NCBI GenBank assembly: GCA_035711845.1
Contig: DASTBU010000149.1
Span: 1-45,318, forward strand
Length of the DNA: 45,318 bases
From: DASTBU01 sp035711845
Lineage (GTDB): Bacteria > Acidobacteriota > Vicinamibacteria > Vicinamibacterales > 2-12-FULL-66-21
Reading direction: 5' to 3'
Shown here: positions 7,685-15,885 of the stretch, piece by piece
Layout of the letters: each line of letters opens with the position of its first letter
Position numbering within the stretch: position 1 is the stretch's first letter
Translations under genes and position numbers: made by a program
Notes under the pieces: model-generated
Databases searched by the model: none
What the model was told of the DNA's origin: nothing
What the model saw: only the letters and a program-made list of their open reading frames with translations

Positions 7685-8077
7685 ATGCACTCGAAGACAA
7701 TGCTACAGCCCGGCCGGCTCGTCCCGCACTTCACAATCGCGGCGATGGACGGGGCAACGGTTGCCTATTCCGATATCTGGCAACGGAAGAACCTCCTCCT
7801 CGTCCTGCTTCCCGAGGACCAGGCGTCGGAGGATTACGCCGGTCAGCTGCGCGCCCGAATGCCCGACCTGACAGCGTACGACACGGCGTGCGTCATCTCG
7901 CGCGAGGATGTGGCGGGCGCGCCGCGGCCCGGAGCCGTGATTGCGGACAAGTGGGGCGAGGTGCATTTCGTGGCGGGCCATGAGACCCCCGCGAAGCTCC
8001 CCACGCCTGACGAGTTGATCGAATGGCTCCGTTACGTGCAGATGCAGTGCCCGGAGTGCCAGGGTGAGGCGAAGTAG
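7685..8077 (+). CDS. Redoxin-like (AhpC/thioredoxin fold) protein
   Basis: 130 residues. The N-terminus MLQPGRLVPHFTIAAMDG matches the start of peroxiredoxin/TlpA-type folds, and the core NLLLVLLPED fits the first beta-alpha unit. The peroxidatic Cys expected after that strand is missing. A C-terminal CPEC pair (122-125) and one internal Cys (69) remain. It may be a redox partner or a structural relative without peroxidase activity. It is 36 bases behind the ECF sigma gene and probably co-transcribed with it. Confidence 0.6.
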   Translation: MHSKTMLQPGRLVPHFTIAAMDGATVAYSDIWQRKNLLLVLLPEDQASEDYAGQLRARMPDLTAYDTACVISREDVAGAPRPGAVIADKWGEVHFVAGHETPAKLPTPDELIEWLRYVQMQCPECQGEAK

Positions 8078-8224
8078 CCGCTGTTCACCCCCGACGCGGC
8101 GCTGTCTCGCGCGTCGCCAGGGTGCACCGACAAAGTTGTCAGGCCGCTGCCAGTTCCGTAGCCGTCCCCCCAGGATTGGTCCGACCGACTCCCATAACCT
8201 CCTGCACTGACATCGCCTTGCGGG

Positions 8225-8240
8225 TGGCGCGGCTCTTGCC
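8225..8240 (+). promoter_or_regulatory. Sigma54-type -24/-12 promoter candidate
   Basis: TGGCGCGGCTCTTGCC matches the TGGCAC-N5-TTGC pattern with the invariant GG and GC exactly 12 bases apart. It lies 52 bases before the ATG of the zinc-ribbon/VasI-like gene, in a 215-base gap that holds no other recognisable element. One such match can arise by chance in GC-rich DNA, and no sigma54 activator gene is in the window. Confidence 0.4.
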
Positions 8241-8292
8241 CCGCACCCGCTCGCCGGATTCACGTGCTGCCGGGCGAACGAGGAGCGGAGCA

Positions 8293-9132
8293 ATGAGACA
8301 GTGTTCGCGGTGCCAGCGGGAGATGCCGCCATCGGAATCAGTCTGCGCCGACTGCGGGCTGGAATTCGCCGATCCCGGCGCCCATCTCAACCTGCCTGAC
8401 GAGTTCGGCGATCAAGACCTCGACCATCAGGGGTTCGAGCTTCCCGATGGCGACGGCGTCGACAGTCCGGCGTTGTCCGCGGTGCCGGCCGTCATCGCCG
8501 CTCAGCCAGCCCCTCCGGCGTGGAATCGTCCTGAGCTGCTCGCAATTCCGATCGCCGTCGTCGGCGGCGCCATCATCACCTTCGGTCTGCTCTCCGCGCG
8601 CGGGGCCGCGTCGCCCGATTCCGCTGCTGTTCCGGCCGCGACCAGCGCTCCGGCGCCCGCGGTGGCGGGGGCCCCTTCGCCGGCACTCGGCGCAACGTGG
8701 AGCACGACAAACGTCTCTCGCTGGATCGGAAACGGCCGCAGGACCTTTGCCACCGAGCTTCTCGCAGAAAACAGGGTCGCGATCTGGCAACGGGAGGTCC
8801 GGCCCGTGCTGGTCGTCCGCTGCATGTCGCGGCGTCCGGAAGTGTTCGTCTTCACCGACTCGGCCGCGAAGATCGAGCCGCGAACCGAGGATCACACCGT
8901 CAGCTTGGCCTTCGACGACGGTGAGGCGCACACCGAGCGCTGGCCGGATTCTGCCGATCACGACGCACTCTTCGCACCCGACGGCGCCGCGCTCGCGCAG
9001 CAGTTGACCGGCGCGCGGACGATGCGCTTCGGGTTCACGCCGCACAACGCGCCGCCGGTCGTCGTGCAGTTCAATGTGGCCGGGCTGGGCCGCCTGCTCC
9101 AGTCGGCAGCGAGAGACTGCGGCTGGAGGTAG
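8293..9132 (+). CDS. Zinc-ribbon, membrane-anchored VasI-like protein
   Basis: 279 residues; the start at 8293 has GGAGCGGAG upstream and puts the zinc ribbon at the N-terminus. Residues 3-20 hold two CxxC knuckles (CSRC and CADC). One membrane span is at about 78-96 (LLAIPIAVVGGAIITFGLL), then a Pro/Ala-rich linker. The C-terminal 145 residues resemble the VasI-type domain named from type VI secretion clusters (WIGNGRRTF, LVVRCMSRRPEVFVF, VSLAFDDGEAHTERW, final CGW). No type VI genes are near, so the domain probably acts elsewhere in envelope biology. The family call is from pattern recall, not a search. Confidence 0.65.
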   Translation: MRQCSRCQREMPPSESVCADCGLEFADPGAHLNLPDEFGDQDLDHQGFELPDGDGVDSPALSAVPAVIAAQPAPPAWNRPELLAIPIAVVGGAIITFGLLSARGAASPDSAAVPAATSAPAPAVAGAPSPALGATWSTTNVSRWIGNGRRTFATELLAENRVAIWQREVRPVLVVRCMSRRPEVFVFTDSAAKIEPRTEDHTVSLAFDDGEAHTERWPDSADHDALFAPDGAALAQQLTGARTMRFGFTPHNAPPVVVQFNVAGLGRLLQSAARDCGWR

Positions 9133-9147
9133 GGTGGTGTGATCAAG

Positions 9148-9262
9148 TCACGTGCGGCGTGCGATGTGCGACGTGCTGCTTGTCACGTGCGACGTGCAAC
9201 GTGCCGTGCGACGTGCCGCGTTCGACGTGCGACGTGCCGCGTGCCGCGTGCGACGTGCGCGC
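9148..9262. repeat. Word repeat of CGACGTG units
   Basis: About 115 bases of imperfect copies of a seven- to eight-base word (GCGACGTG, GCCGCGTG, GCAACGTG). It follows the stop of the VasI-like gene. The remainder of the gap to 9447 has no recognisable gene. There is no spacer structure, so this is not a CRISPR array. Confidence 0.8.
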
Positions 9263-9411
9263 TCACGACCGTATCCGCAACGCCTCTGTGAACCTGTGAA
9301 GATGCTTCGGCTCCGCCCAGAGAGCGGGCCACCGGGCCGCCGGCGATCCCATACATCGCCGCGGTGAGCCATTCTCCTCGAGCTCGGTACTCACCTTCGG
9401 GGGCTGCTGCC

Positions 9412-9442
9412 TGTAGACTGTCGACTGGAGACTGTCGACTGG
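9412..9442 (+). repeat. Two copies of GACTGTCGACTGG
   Basis: A 13-base word repeated directly with two bases between, ending five bases before the ATG of the next gene. It occupies the place of a ribosome-binding site, and none is visible for that gene. It belongs to the same class of intergenic word repeats seen elsewhere in the window. Confidence 0.6.
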
Positions 9443-9447
9443 CACCC

Positions 9448-10284
9448 ATGCCTCGATCATTACGACCCCTTCTGGTAGCGCACCTTCTTCCCAAGGTGGA
9501 CGCGCTTCTTGTGGAACTTCTTCGCTCGCTGGCACCCGGAGAGTGGGAGATCCAGACGATCGCCCCCGCGTGGCGCGTGAAGGATGTCGCGGCGCACTTG
9601 CTGGACACACAACTCCGCAAGCTGTCGATCTGCAGGGACGGGCATCGACCGAACGTCGCCGCTCCGGTATTGCCGGCCGAAGTGGCGGCGCTCGTCAACA
9701 CACTGAATCGCGAAGGTGTCACCGTCTATCGGAGGCTCAGCCCCCAGGTGCTGATCTCTCTGCTCGAATGGGCCGCGCGCGAGAGCGCCGACTATCACAT
9801 GTCTCTCGACCCGTTCGCGGAGGCGGTATTCGCGGTCACCTGGGCCGGAGAGGAGCGTTCGGCGAACTGGTTCGACACGGCCCGCGAGTTGACCGAGCGC
9901 TGGCACCATCAGCAGCAGATCCGTCTGGCCGTGCACAGGCCCGGGATCATGACTCCGGAGCTGTACTTCCCCGTCCTCGACTGCTTCATGCGGGGTTTAC
10001 CCCACGCCTATCGGGGCCAGGACGGCGAGCCGGGGACGCTGGCCAGATTCGAGGTGTCCGGGGACTGCGGGGGTCGCTGGTTTCTCCATCGGGACGAGAA
10101 CGCGTGGCGGCTCATTGACGGGCCCGAGGGGCAAGAACGATCGCGCACGGTCATTCCCCAGGAGATCGCCTGGCGCGTGTTCACCAGGGGAATCGACCGT
10201 ACAGCCGCTCGTGCGCAGGTCACCGTAAGGGGCGAGCATGAGCTTGGGCTGCACGTCCTCGAGATGGTCGCGATTGTGGCGTAG
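9448..10284 (+). CDS. DinB/mycothiol-dependent maleylpyruvate isomerase-like protein
   Basis: 278 residues from ATG 9448. The N-terminal four-helix region (WEIQTIAPAWRVKDVAAHLLDTQ) is the DinB/MDMPI pattern, where the His in DVAAHLLD is one of the usual metal ligands. A second region near residue 150 (ELTERWHHQQQIRLAV) supplies further histidines. Members bind a divalent metal and often use a low-molecular-weight thiol; the substrate here is unknown. The gene lies alone between word repeats and dodecin, with no good Shine-Dalgarno sequence. The fold call is moderately secure, the reaction is not. Confidence 0.65.
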   Translation: MPRSLRPLLVAHLLPKVDALLVELLRSLAPGEWEIQTIAPAWRVKDVAAHLLDTQLRKLSICRDGHRPNVAAPVLPAEVAALVNTLNREGVTVYRRLSPQVLISLLEWAARESADYHMSLDPFAEAVFAVTWAGEERSANWFDTARELTERWHHQQQIRLAVHRPGIMTPELYFPVLDCFMRGLPHAYRGQDGEPGTLARFEVSGDCGGRWFLHRDENAWRLIDGPEGQERSRTVIPQEIAWRVFTRGIDRTAARAQVTVRGEHELGLHVLEMVAIVA

Positions 10285-10332
10285 CCTCCCCGCCTTGCCG
10301 ACGTATAGTTGGAGGGTGCAGAAGGAGGCGGT

Positions 10333-10536
10333 ATGTCAGTAGCGAAAGTGTCGGAGGTCAGCTCGACGTCCAGCAAGAGCTTCGAAGATGCCATCGAGCA
10401 GGGCCTGGCGCGTGCGGGGAAGACGCTGCGTGGAATCCGCAGCGCGTGGATCAAGGAACAGCAGGTCCGCCTGGACAAAGGCAAGATCACGGCTTACCAG
10501 GTCAACATGATGGTGACCTTCGTGCTCGACGACTAG
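10333..10536 (+). CDS. Dodecin, flavin-binding protein
   Basis: 67 residues, the normal dodecin length. The sequence opens MSVAKVSEVSSTSSKSFEDA, followed by the diagnostic GIRSAW and ITAYQVNMMVTFVLD. The Trp and the Gln of the flavin pocket are present. Dodecins form hollow dodecamers that store or buffer flavin. An excellent ribosome-binding site (AGAAGGAGG) precedes the ATG. It lies 48 bases behind the DinB-like gene and ends at a strong convergent hairpin. Confidence 0.93.
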   Translation: MSVAKVSEVSSTSSKSFEDAIEQGLARAGKTLRGIRSAWIKEQQVRLDKGKITAYQVNMMVTFVLDD

Positions 10537-10564
10537 CCAGGCGGTTGATGACAAACCGACGCGT

Positions 10565-10657
10565 CAACTCCCCACTTCCACCTCCCGATGGGCGCATTCC
10601 GAAGCGTACGCTTCGATTAGGGCGTCAGGAATGCGGAATTGGGAGGGGGAAGTTGGG
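10565..10657. terminator. Nested hairpin, probable bidirectional terminator
   Basis: Three nested inverted repeats between the convergent dodecin and transporter genes. The outer arms at 10571-10586 and 10641-10657 pair with one mismatch and one bulge. The middle arms CGCATTCC and GGAATGCG (10593-10600, 10628-10635) are perfect. The centre holds the perfect palindrome CGAAGCGTACGCTTCG (10600-10615). There is only a short A/T tract, so termination is inferred from position and symmetry. Confidence 0.55.
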
Positions 10658-10674
10658 AAAATGTCTCCTCCACC

Positions 10675-12612
10675 TCAGCCCACGTGAATTCTGGGTCGAC
10701 GCGCGGGGTCCGCTTCTGCCTGGCGCAGCACTTCCCGCGTGACGGGAGCCGTATCCCCTTCGCCGAAGGCCAGAAACTTCAGCAGATAGGCCAGAGGGTT
10801 GCCTTCCGTCCACCCGAAGTACGCGTGCGGGATGCGACCGGTCCGGTCTCGTATGTACATCAGCAACGCCGCGATGGCATTTGGAATCGCCGGGCTCTCG
10901 CAGCGGAGGACCCTGTGTCCCGCTACCTCGACGCCATGCACCCTCAGCACGCCGCTGAACTCGGAGGCGTCGCCCGGCCGAACCTCCACGAACAGCACGC
11001 GATCACCTGCGGGGAGGTGATGCGCCTCCCGGGCGTCCCGCAGCTTGTCGTCGTATTCCGACGGGAGGCCCGTGTCGGGACGGTGGGCGATGATCCGGAC
11101 AGGGTGGAGGGCCGACGCGCGCAGGAATCTTTCCGCGGCGGTGTCCGGCTCGACGCGGCTGACACGGAGCTCCGTGGACCTCAGAGCGCGCGAGACGAGT
11201 GAGCTGACCACGATGAAGACGATGAACCACGAGGCGATCGTCACGCCGTCGGGACGCTCGATGATGTTGGCGACAGTCGTGTAGCCGAACACCACGGCTA
11301 TCGCCGCGAACGCGAAACGTTGACGCGCACGTTCCTTCCAGCGCGCGAGCGTGACGGCCACGGCGGCGGAGGTCATGAGGACGAGCACGCCGGTGGCGTA
11401 GGCGCCGCCCTGGGCTTCGACATTCGCCTCGAAGAGAATCGTGATCAGGAACGTGATTGCGGTGAACAACACCACGAGCGGCCTCGTGGCTCGCGTCCAC
11501 TCCGGCGCCATGCCGTAGCGCGGGAGGTAACGAGGCACCAGCGTGAGCAGGCCGGCCAGAGCCGACGCCCCGGCGAACCAGAGAATCGCGATCGTGCTGA
11601 TGTCGTAGAACGTGCCGAACACCTCGCCGAAGTGCTCGTGCGCAAGATAGGCGAGCGCCCGTCCCGACGCGGCCCCGTCTTCCTGAAAGGCCTCCGGTGG
11701 AATCAGCAGCGTCGTGACGAAGGCGCTGCCGATGAGCAGCACGGTCATGATGAGCGCGGCGGTTCGCAGCAGTTTCGTGGTGTTGCGGATTCGGCCTGCA
11801 GGATGCTCCGCTCGGTCGCTGGCATCGCCCTCCACGAGCGGCATGACGGCCACACCGGTCTCGAAGCCCGATAAGCCGAGCGCCAGTTTGGGAAAGACGA
11901 TCAGCGCAAACGCCGCCATCATGATCGGGCTGCCATGCCGAGTGGTGGCGGCGTTCATCCAGCGCGCCAGATAGTCCGGATGCCGCAGCACCTCCAGCAC
12001 GCCCCAGGCGATGACGATCACGTTCAAGGTCAGGTAGAGGGCCACGATCCCCACGGCGAGCCCGATGGCTTCTCTGAAGCCCTTGAGGAAGATCGCGCCG
12101 AGCACGCTGAGCAACAGGAGCGTGACGCCGACGGGATGATCGAAGAAGGGCGGGACGAACGGATTGTGGATGATGTGTTCGGTGGCGTCCGCAGCCGAGA
12201 GCGTGATGGTGATGACGAAGTCGGTGGCGGCAAACCCAAGGAGGACGAGGACGAACGCCTTGCCGCGCCACCGTGGAAGGAGATCTTCGAGCATCGAGAT
12301 GCTGCCCTGGCCGTGCGGGCTCGCGCTGGCCACCCGGCTGTAGACAGGAAGCGCGCCGAAGAGCGTCAGCAGGACGAGAAAAAGCGTGGCGATCGGAGAC
12401 AGCGCGCCGGCTGCCACGAACGCGATGCCGGGCTGATAACCCAGCGTCGAGAAATAGTCCACCCCCGTCAGGCACATGACCTTCCACCAGGCCGCCGTGT
12501 GCGCCTGTGGCGGGGGTTCGCCAGCCGGTAGCCGCCGGCCGGCGAGAAACCAGCGGGTGAAACGCTTCCGAACGTAGTCGATCCCGCGCCGGCGATGGCC
12601 TCTGTCGCGCAT
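10675..12612 (-). CDS. KimA-like APC-superfamily transporter, probably potassium uptake
   Basis: About 645 residues from ATG 12612; a TTG at 12672 would add 20. Roughly twelve membrane spans (such as VMCLTGVDYFSTLGYQPGIA and FALIVFPKLALGLSGFETG) are followed by a cytoplasmic C-terminal part of about 180 residues. Size, topology and a RFTRWFLAG-type N-terminus fit the APC transporters that include Bacillus KimA (YdaO), a potassium importer repressed by c-di-AMP. The upstream leader holds a ydaO-type c-di-AMP riboswitch, which strongly supports an ion or osmolyte role. The annotation 'amino acid permease' would be the automatic alternative. Confidence 0.78.
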   Translation of the reverse strand: MRDRGHRRRGIDYVRKRFTRWFLAGRRLPAGEPPPQAHTAAWWKVMCLTGVDYFSTLGYQPGIAFVAAGALSPIATLFLVLLTLFGALPVYSRVASASPHGQGSISMLEDLLPRWRGKAFVLVLLGFAATDFVITITLSAADATEHIIHNPFVPPFFDHPVGVTLLLLSVLGAIFLKGFREAIGLAVGIVALYLTLNVIVIAWGVLEVLRHPDYLARWMNAATTRHGSPIMMAAFALIVFPKLALGLSGFETGVAVMPLVEGDASDRAEHPAGRIRNTTKLLRTAALIMTVLLIGSAFVTTLLIPPEAFQEDGAASGRALAYLAHEHFGEVFGTFYDISTIAILWFAGASALAGLLTLVPRYLPRYGMAPEWTRATRPLVVLFTAITFLITILFEANVEAQGGAYATGVLVLMTSAAVAVTLARWKERARQRFAFAAIAVVFGYTTVANIIERPDGVTIASWFIVFIVVSSLVSRALRSTELRVSRVEPDTAAERFLRASALHPVRIIAHRPDTGLPSEYDDKLRDAREAHHLPAGDRVLFVEVRPGDASEFSGVLRVHGVEVAGHRVLRCESPAIPNAIAALLMYIRDRTGRIPHAYFGWTEGNPLAYLLKFLAFGEGDTAPVTREVLRQAEADPARRPRIHVG

Positions 12613-12759
12613 CTCGAGTTCAGCCGCGCCGCTCCGGCCAAGACTGCGGCCGTCGACAACGCAGGAGCCCAAGAACAGTCGTCAGCACCAGGGACGGGAT
12701 GGGGACGGAGGCCGTATTCGGACCGCGAGCCCGGTCGAACCCGATGAACCTGTAGGGCT

Positions 12760-12785
12760 GGTCGGACGGGTTGAGGACCCCGACC
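12760..12785 (-). terminator. Leader hairpin after the riboswitch
   Basis: On the minus strand GGTCGG and CCGACC pair around a short loop, extended by GGT/ACC. It lies between the riboswitch aptamer and the transporter start, where an expression platform would be. There is no clear U tract, so the on/off mechanism is not settled. Confidence 0.4.
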
Positions 12786-12799
12786 GGTTGCGGCGAACT

Positions 12800-12945
12800 T
12801 GCATGGAAAGCTCCAATCAGCCGGCGGGGTTAGCTGACGGGCTCGAGGATTGGAGTCCTCTACCGGGACGGTCCGGATTCGCCCCCGGCGCGACGATCGC
12901 GCTGCTGGGTCCCCCGCGGCGCCGGACGGCGGCGCCTTAGGCCTC
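12800..12945 (-). promoter_or_regulatory. c-di-AMP riboswitch (ydaO/yuaA type)
   Basis: Read on the minus strand, the leader holds in order GGGGGACCCA (about 12916-12907), GGGGGCGAATCCGG (about 12886-12873), GGTAGAGGAC, and CCGTCAGCTAACCCCG (12838-12823). These are the hallmark conserved blocks of the ydaO aptamer. The stem CTCCAATC/GATTGGAG brackets the last block. In known examples c-di-AMP binding turns off genes for potassium and osmolyte transporters and cell-wall enzymes. Here it precedes the KimA-like transporter gene by about 190 bases. Edges are approximate. Confidence 0.88.
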
Positions 12946-13076
12946 TCCGAACCTACGCCTGTCGCGGCCGCGCGTCAAGCGAATGTGTGGCGAGTGTGTG
13001 GCGAGTGCGCTTGGCGAGGGTGCATGCGGGGGGCGAGCCGGTCCCGGGAATCGGGCTCGGGTCGCAGGCTGCGGAG

Positions 13077-13106
13077 TTGGGAGTCGATGCCCGAGTGGGC
13101 TACACT
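13077..13106 (+). promoter_or_regulatory. Sigma70-like promoter for the transhydrogenase genes
   Basis: TTGGGA at 13077-13082 and TACACT at 13101-13106 are separated by 18 bases, and the coding start is 50 bases downstream. The rest of the 12946-13076 stretch shows only GTGTGGCGA direct repeats near 12983 and nothing else I recognise. Confidence 0.4.
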
Positions 13107-13155
13107 CGCGGCGTTTTCTTTCGTCCGCTCCACGGGATAGACCCGGAGGACAGCT

Positions 13156-13455
13156 GTGCACTCTCTCGATCTGTGGTCGATGGTGTTCGTGTTCGTGTTG
13201 TCTGCGTTCGTTGGCCTGCAGGTGATTCAGAACGTCTCGCGCCTTCTGCACACCCCGCTGATGTCGATTACCAATGCGATCTCCGCGATTGCAGTCGTCG
13301 GCTCGATTCTGATCGCTGGTGAGCAGAAGACCGTGCTCTCGACCGTCCTCGGCACGATCGCCGTCGCGGCGTCCATCACCAACATCGTCAGCGGGTTTCT
13401 GATTACCGACCGGATGCTCCGGATGTTCCGGGAGCGGAGTCCACGGCAGTCATGA
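13156..13455 (+). CDS. pntAA2: NAD(P) transhydrogenase alpha subunit, membrane part (PntAA2)
   Basis: 99 residues with about three membrane spans, the usual size of the small split alpha-2 subunit. FVFVLSAFVGLQVIQNVSRL and the HTPLMSITNAISAI signature are diagnostic. It contributes half of the proton channel of the transhydrogenase that drives NADPH formation from NADH with the proton gradient. The GTG start follows GGAGGA by five bases. It overlaps pntB by four bases. The NAD-binding alpha-1 subunit gene, normally just upstream, is missing here. Confidence 0.92.
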   Translation: MHSLDLWSMVFVFVLSAFVGLQVIQNVSRLLHTPLMSITNAISAIAVVGSILIAGEQKTVLSTVLGTIAVAASITNIVSGFLITDRMLRMFRERSPRQS

Positions 13456-14831
13456 GTCATCTGACGGAGGCTACCTACCTTGCCGCCGCCGTGCTGTTCA
13501 TCCTGGCGCTGCGGTGGCTGAACCACCCGCGCACGGCACGCCGCGGAGTTGCCGCCGGCGTCGCCGGCATGGCCGCCGCAATTGCCGGCACGCTGCTTCA
13601 CCCGGGCATCGTTGGTTATTCCTGGATCGCTCTGGCGTTCGTCGTCGGCACTGCGGCCGGCGTGCCGCTCTCGTTGGTGCCGCTCACCGCCGTCCCGCAA
13701 CGCACGGCGCTCTCGCATTCGTTCGGCGGCATTGCAGCAGGGCTGGTGGGCACGGCGAAGTACGTGCTGTGGCTGCCCGAGGGAGAGTTGACGGCATTCC
13801 GGACCGCCGCCATCAGCATCGAGGTGATTCTCGGCTTCCTGACCTTTACCGGGAGCCTCATGGCGGCGGGCAAACTGCAGGAAGTCATCCCCACGCGCCC
13901 CATCACGTACACCGGCCAGAACGTTGTCAACCTGTCGCTGCTGGGGATTGCCATTGTGTCGGCGTCCGTCCTCGTGGCGCGGCCACACCTCTGGCTGTTA
14001 TTCCCGCTCATCATCGTGCTGTCGCTGGTGTTCGGCGTGCTGTTGATCCTTCCGATTGGCGGCGCCGACATGCCGACGGTCATTTCGCTGTTGAACTCGT
14101 ATGCCGGTCTGTCGGCGGTTGCGATGGGCTTCGTGCTCGAGAACAAGGTGCTGATCACGGCCGGAGCGCTCGATGGGGCGTCCGGCCTGATCCTGTCGAT
14201 CATCATGTGCCGCGCGATGAATCGGTCGTTCACCAACGTCCTCTTCGGCGCATTCGGTCAGGTCCAGGCGGGACAGGCCACGGCCGAGCAGCGCAGCGTC
14301 ACGAGCGGTACACCGGCGGACGCAGCCGACCTGCTTCGTAATGCCAGCAATGTCGTGATCGTCCCGGGCTACGGCATGGCCGTCGCGCAGGCGCAGCATC
14401 GCGTCCGCGACATTTACGACCTGCTGACCAGGATCGGAGTAACCGTTCGCTTTGCGATCCATCCCGTTGCCGGCCGGATGCCCGGTCACATGAACGTGCT
14501 GCTCGCGGAAGCCGAGGTACCGTACGACGCGCTCGTCGAGATGGACGACATCAATCCCGAGCTGCCCCAGACGGATGTCGTTCTGGTGGTGGGCGCCAAT
14601 GATGTCGTGAATCCGGCCGCCAGACACGATCGCCACAGCCCCATCTTCGGCATGCCGATCATCGAGGCCGACCGCGCGCGCTTCGTGATCGCCATCAAGC
14701 GATCCATGAACCGGGGCTTTGCAGGCGTCGACAACGAGCTGTACTACGGCGAGAACACGCTGATGGTGTTCGGCGACGCGAAGAACGTCCTGGGTGACGT
14801 CGCAAAGGCGCTTGGCGCCGGCGATCGTTGA
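13452..14831 (+). CDS. pntB: NAD(P) transhydrogenase beta subunit (PntB)
   Basis: 459 residues, standard for PntB. About nine membrane spans occupy the first 270 residues, including the GGADMPTVISLLNSYAGLSA signature. The C-terminal NADP(H)-binding domain follows, with VPGYGMAVAQAQHRV, HPVAGRMPGHMNVLLAEA and VVLVVGANDVVNPAA. The start overlaps the pntAA2 stop (ATGA), so the two are translationally coupled. The protein is intact; its function needs a PntAA1 encoded elsewhere. Confidence 0.96.
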   Translation: MSHLTEATYLAAAVLFILALRWLNHPRTARRGVAAGVAGMAAAIAGTLLHPGIVGYSWIALAFVVGTAAGVPLSLVPLTAVPQRTALSHSFGGIAAGLVGTAKYVLWLPEGELTAFRTAAISIEVILGFLTFTGSLMAAGKLQEVIPTRPITYTGQNVVNLSLLGIAIVSASVLVARPHLWLLFPLIIVLSLVFGVLLILPIGGADMPTVISLLNSYAGLSAVAMGFVLENKVLITAGALDGASGLILSIIMCRAMNRSFTNVLFGAFGQVQAGQATAEQRSVTSGTPADAADLLRNASNVVIVPGYGMAVAQAQHRVRDIYDLLTRIGVTVRFAIHPVAGRMPGHMNVLLAEAEVPYDALVEMDDINPELPQTDVVLVVGANDVVNPAARHDRHSPIFGMPIIEADRARFVIAIKRSMNRGFAGVDNELYYGENTLMVFGDAKNVLGDVAKALGAGDR

Positions 14832-14898
14832 GCGCCCGCAACCCTCTGACGCCCGATTGGCGAGTCGAGCGCCGGGGCTTCTATGCTGATCCGTGGCC

Positions 14899-15555
14899 TC
14901 AGGCGGCCGGAGGTGCGGTCCGCCAGTGGCGCATCACCTCGACGGCCATCGGAATCAGCGAGACGACGACAATCGCGATCGCGACCAGCGAGAAGTTCTG
15001 CTTCACGACGGGAATCTCGCCGAACAGGTAGCCACCCCCCGCGCAGACAAGCACCCACAAGATACCCCCCATGACGTTGTAGAAGGCGAACTTGGAATAG
15101 GTCATCGACACGGCGCCCGCCACGAAGGGCACGAATGTCCGGATGATCGGGGCGAAGCGTGCGATCACGATGGCCTTGCCGCCATAACGTTCGAAGAAAT
15201 CGTGCGCCCGGTTGAGGTGCTCACGGTTCAACGCCCGCCCCCAGAATCCCTGCGGCACGTCCGCTCGGAAGACGCGAGGGCCGACGAACCGTCCCGTCGA
15301 GTAGTTCACGGCATCGCCGAGAATCGCCGCCGTGCAGAGCAGGGCAATGAGCAGGGTGATGTCGAGCGCGCCCGCCGCCGCCATGGCGCCCGCCGCGAAC
15401 AACAGCGAATCGCCGGGCAGAAATGGCGTCACGACGAAGCCGGTCTCGGCAAAGATGATGACGAACAGCAGCGCGTAGATCCACGGTCCGTACAGCGCGA
15501 CGAATTCGGCAAGATGCCTGTCGAGGTGGAGGAAGTAATTGATGAGTGTGTCCAT
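14899..15555 (-). CDS. DedA/VTT-domain membrane protein
   Basis: 218 residues with DedA family hallmarks: FAETGFVVTPFLPGDSLLF, then GDAVNYSTGRFVGPRVF, then the basic R-x-x-P motif region IVIARFAPIIRTFVPFVAG. Family members (YqjA, DedA, PetA relatives) move undecaprenyl phosphate or phospholipids across the inner membrane and need the proton gradient. The start has only a weak ribosome-binding site. It converges on pntB with a 67-base gap, in which I see no strong terminator. Confidence 0.9.
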   Translation of the reverse strand: MDTLINYFLHLDRHLAEFVALYGPWIYALLFVIIFAETGFVVTPFLPGDSLLFAAGAMAAAGALDITLLIALLCTAAILGDAVNYSTGRFVGPRVFRADVPQGFWGRALNREHLNRAHDFFERYGGKAIVIARFAPIIRTFVPFVAGAVSMTYSKFAFYNVMGGILWVLVCAGGGYLFGEIPVVKQNFSLVAIAIVVVSLIPMAVEVMRHWRTAPPAA

Positions 15556-15885
15556 TCGCTCTCAAGGATAGATCGTAATACGCCTCTGCCGTTCCCATCC
15601 TTACGGATTCATCACTCGATTGCCGTAGTTACAGCTTCACTGAACGTCCACTTCCACTTTCCCTCCATGGTCACGGCGCGCCGTTCTCGCTGAGGATGGC
15701 GCGTTCCCCCAACGCGTCTCTCCCATGCGGGCAGGCGGGAAACCGGCAGCTCGTCAACGGACTTCCGGAGTCCATCGCGAGCACCCGCCGTAAAGCCCGA
15801 GGAAAAGTGGTCTTTCGGAGGATTTCTCGGGCACCTGTATTGCGTTTGCGTTCTGCAGGCGAACGTTTTCCTTCTGGAGGTCGCC
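15556..15885. other. Intergenic gap, divergent promoter region
   Basis: 330 bases between dedA (leftward) and the multiheme cytochrome gene (rightward). No gene is supported on either strand. The one regular feature is GGACT-TCCGG-AGTCC (15759-15773), a small palindrome. A good ribosome-binding site (CTGGAGG) ends it. Confidence 0.6.

Noticed and set aside
9148..9262. Possible CRISPR array
   Set aside because: Units are seven to eight bases, nearly contiguous and variable, with no unique spacers and no cas genes in the window.
15759..15773. GGACT-TCCGG-AGTCC palindrome as a DosR-type binding site
   Set aside because: DosR boxes have a two-base centre with GGGACT arms; here the centre is five bases and one G is missing. 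Kept only as a small palindrome.
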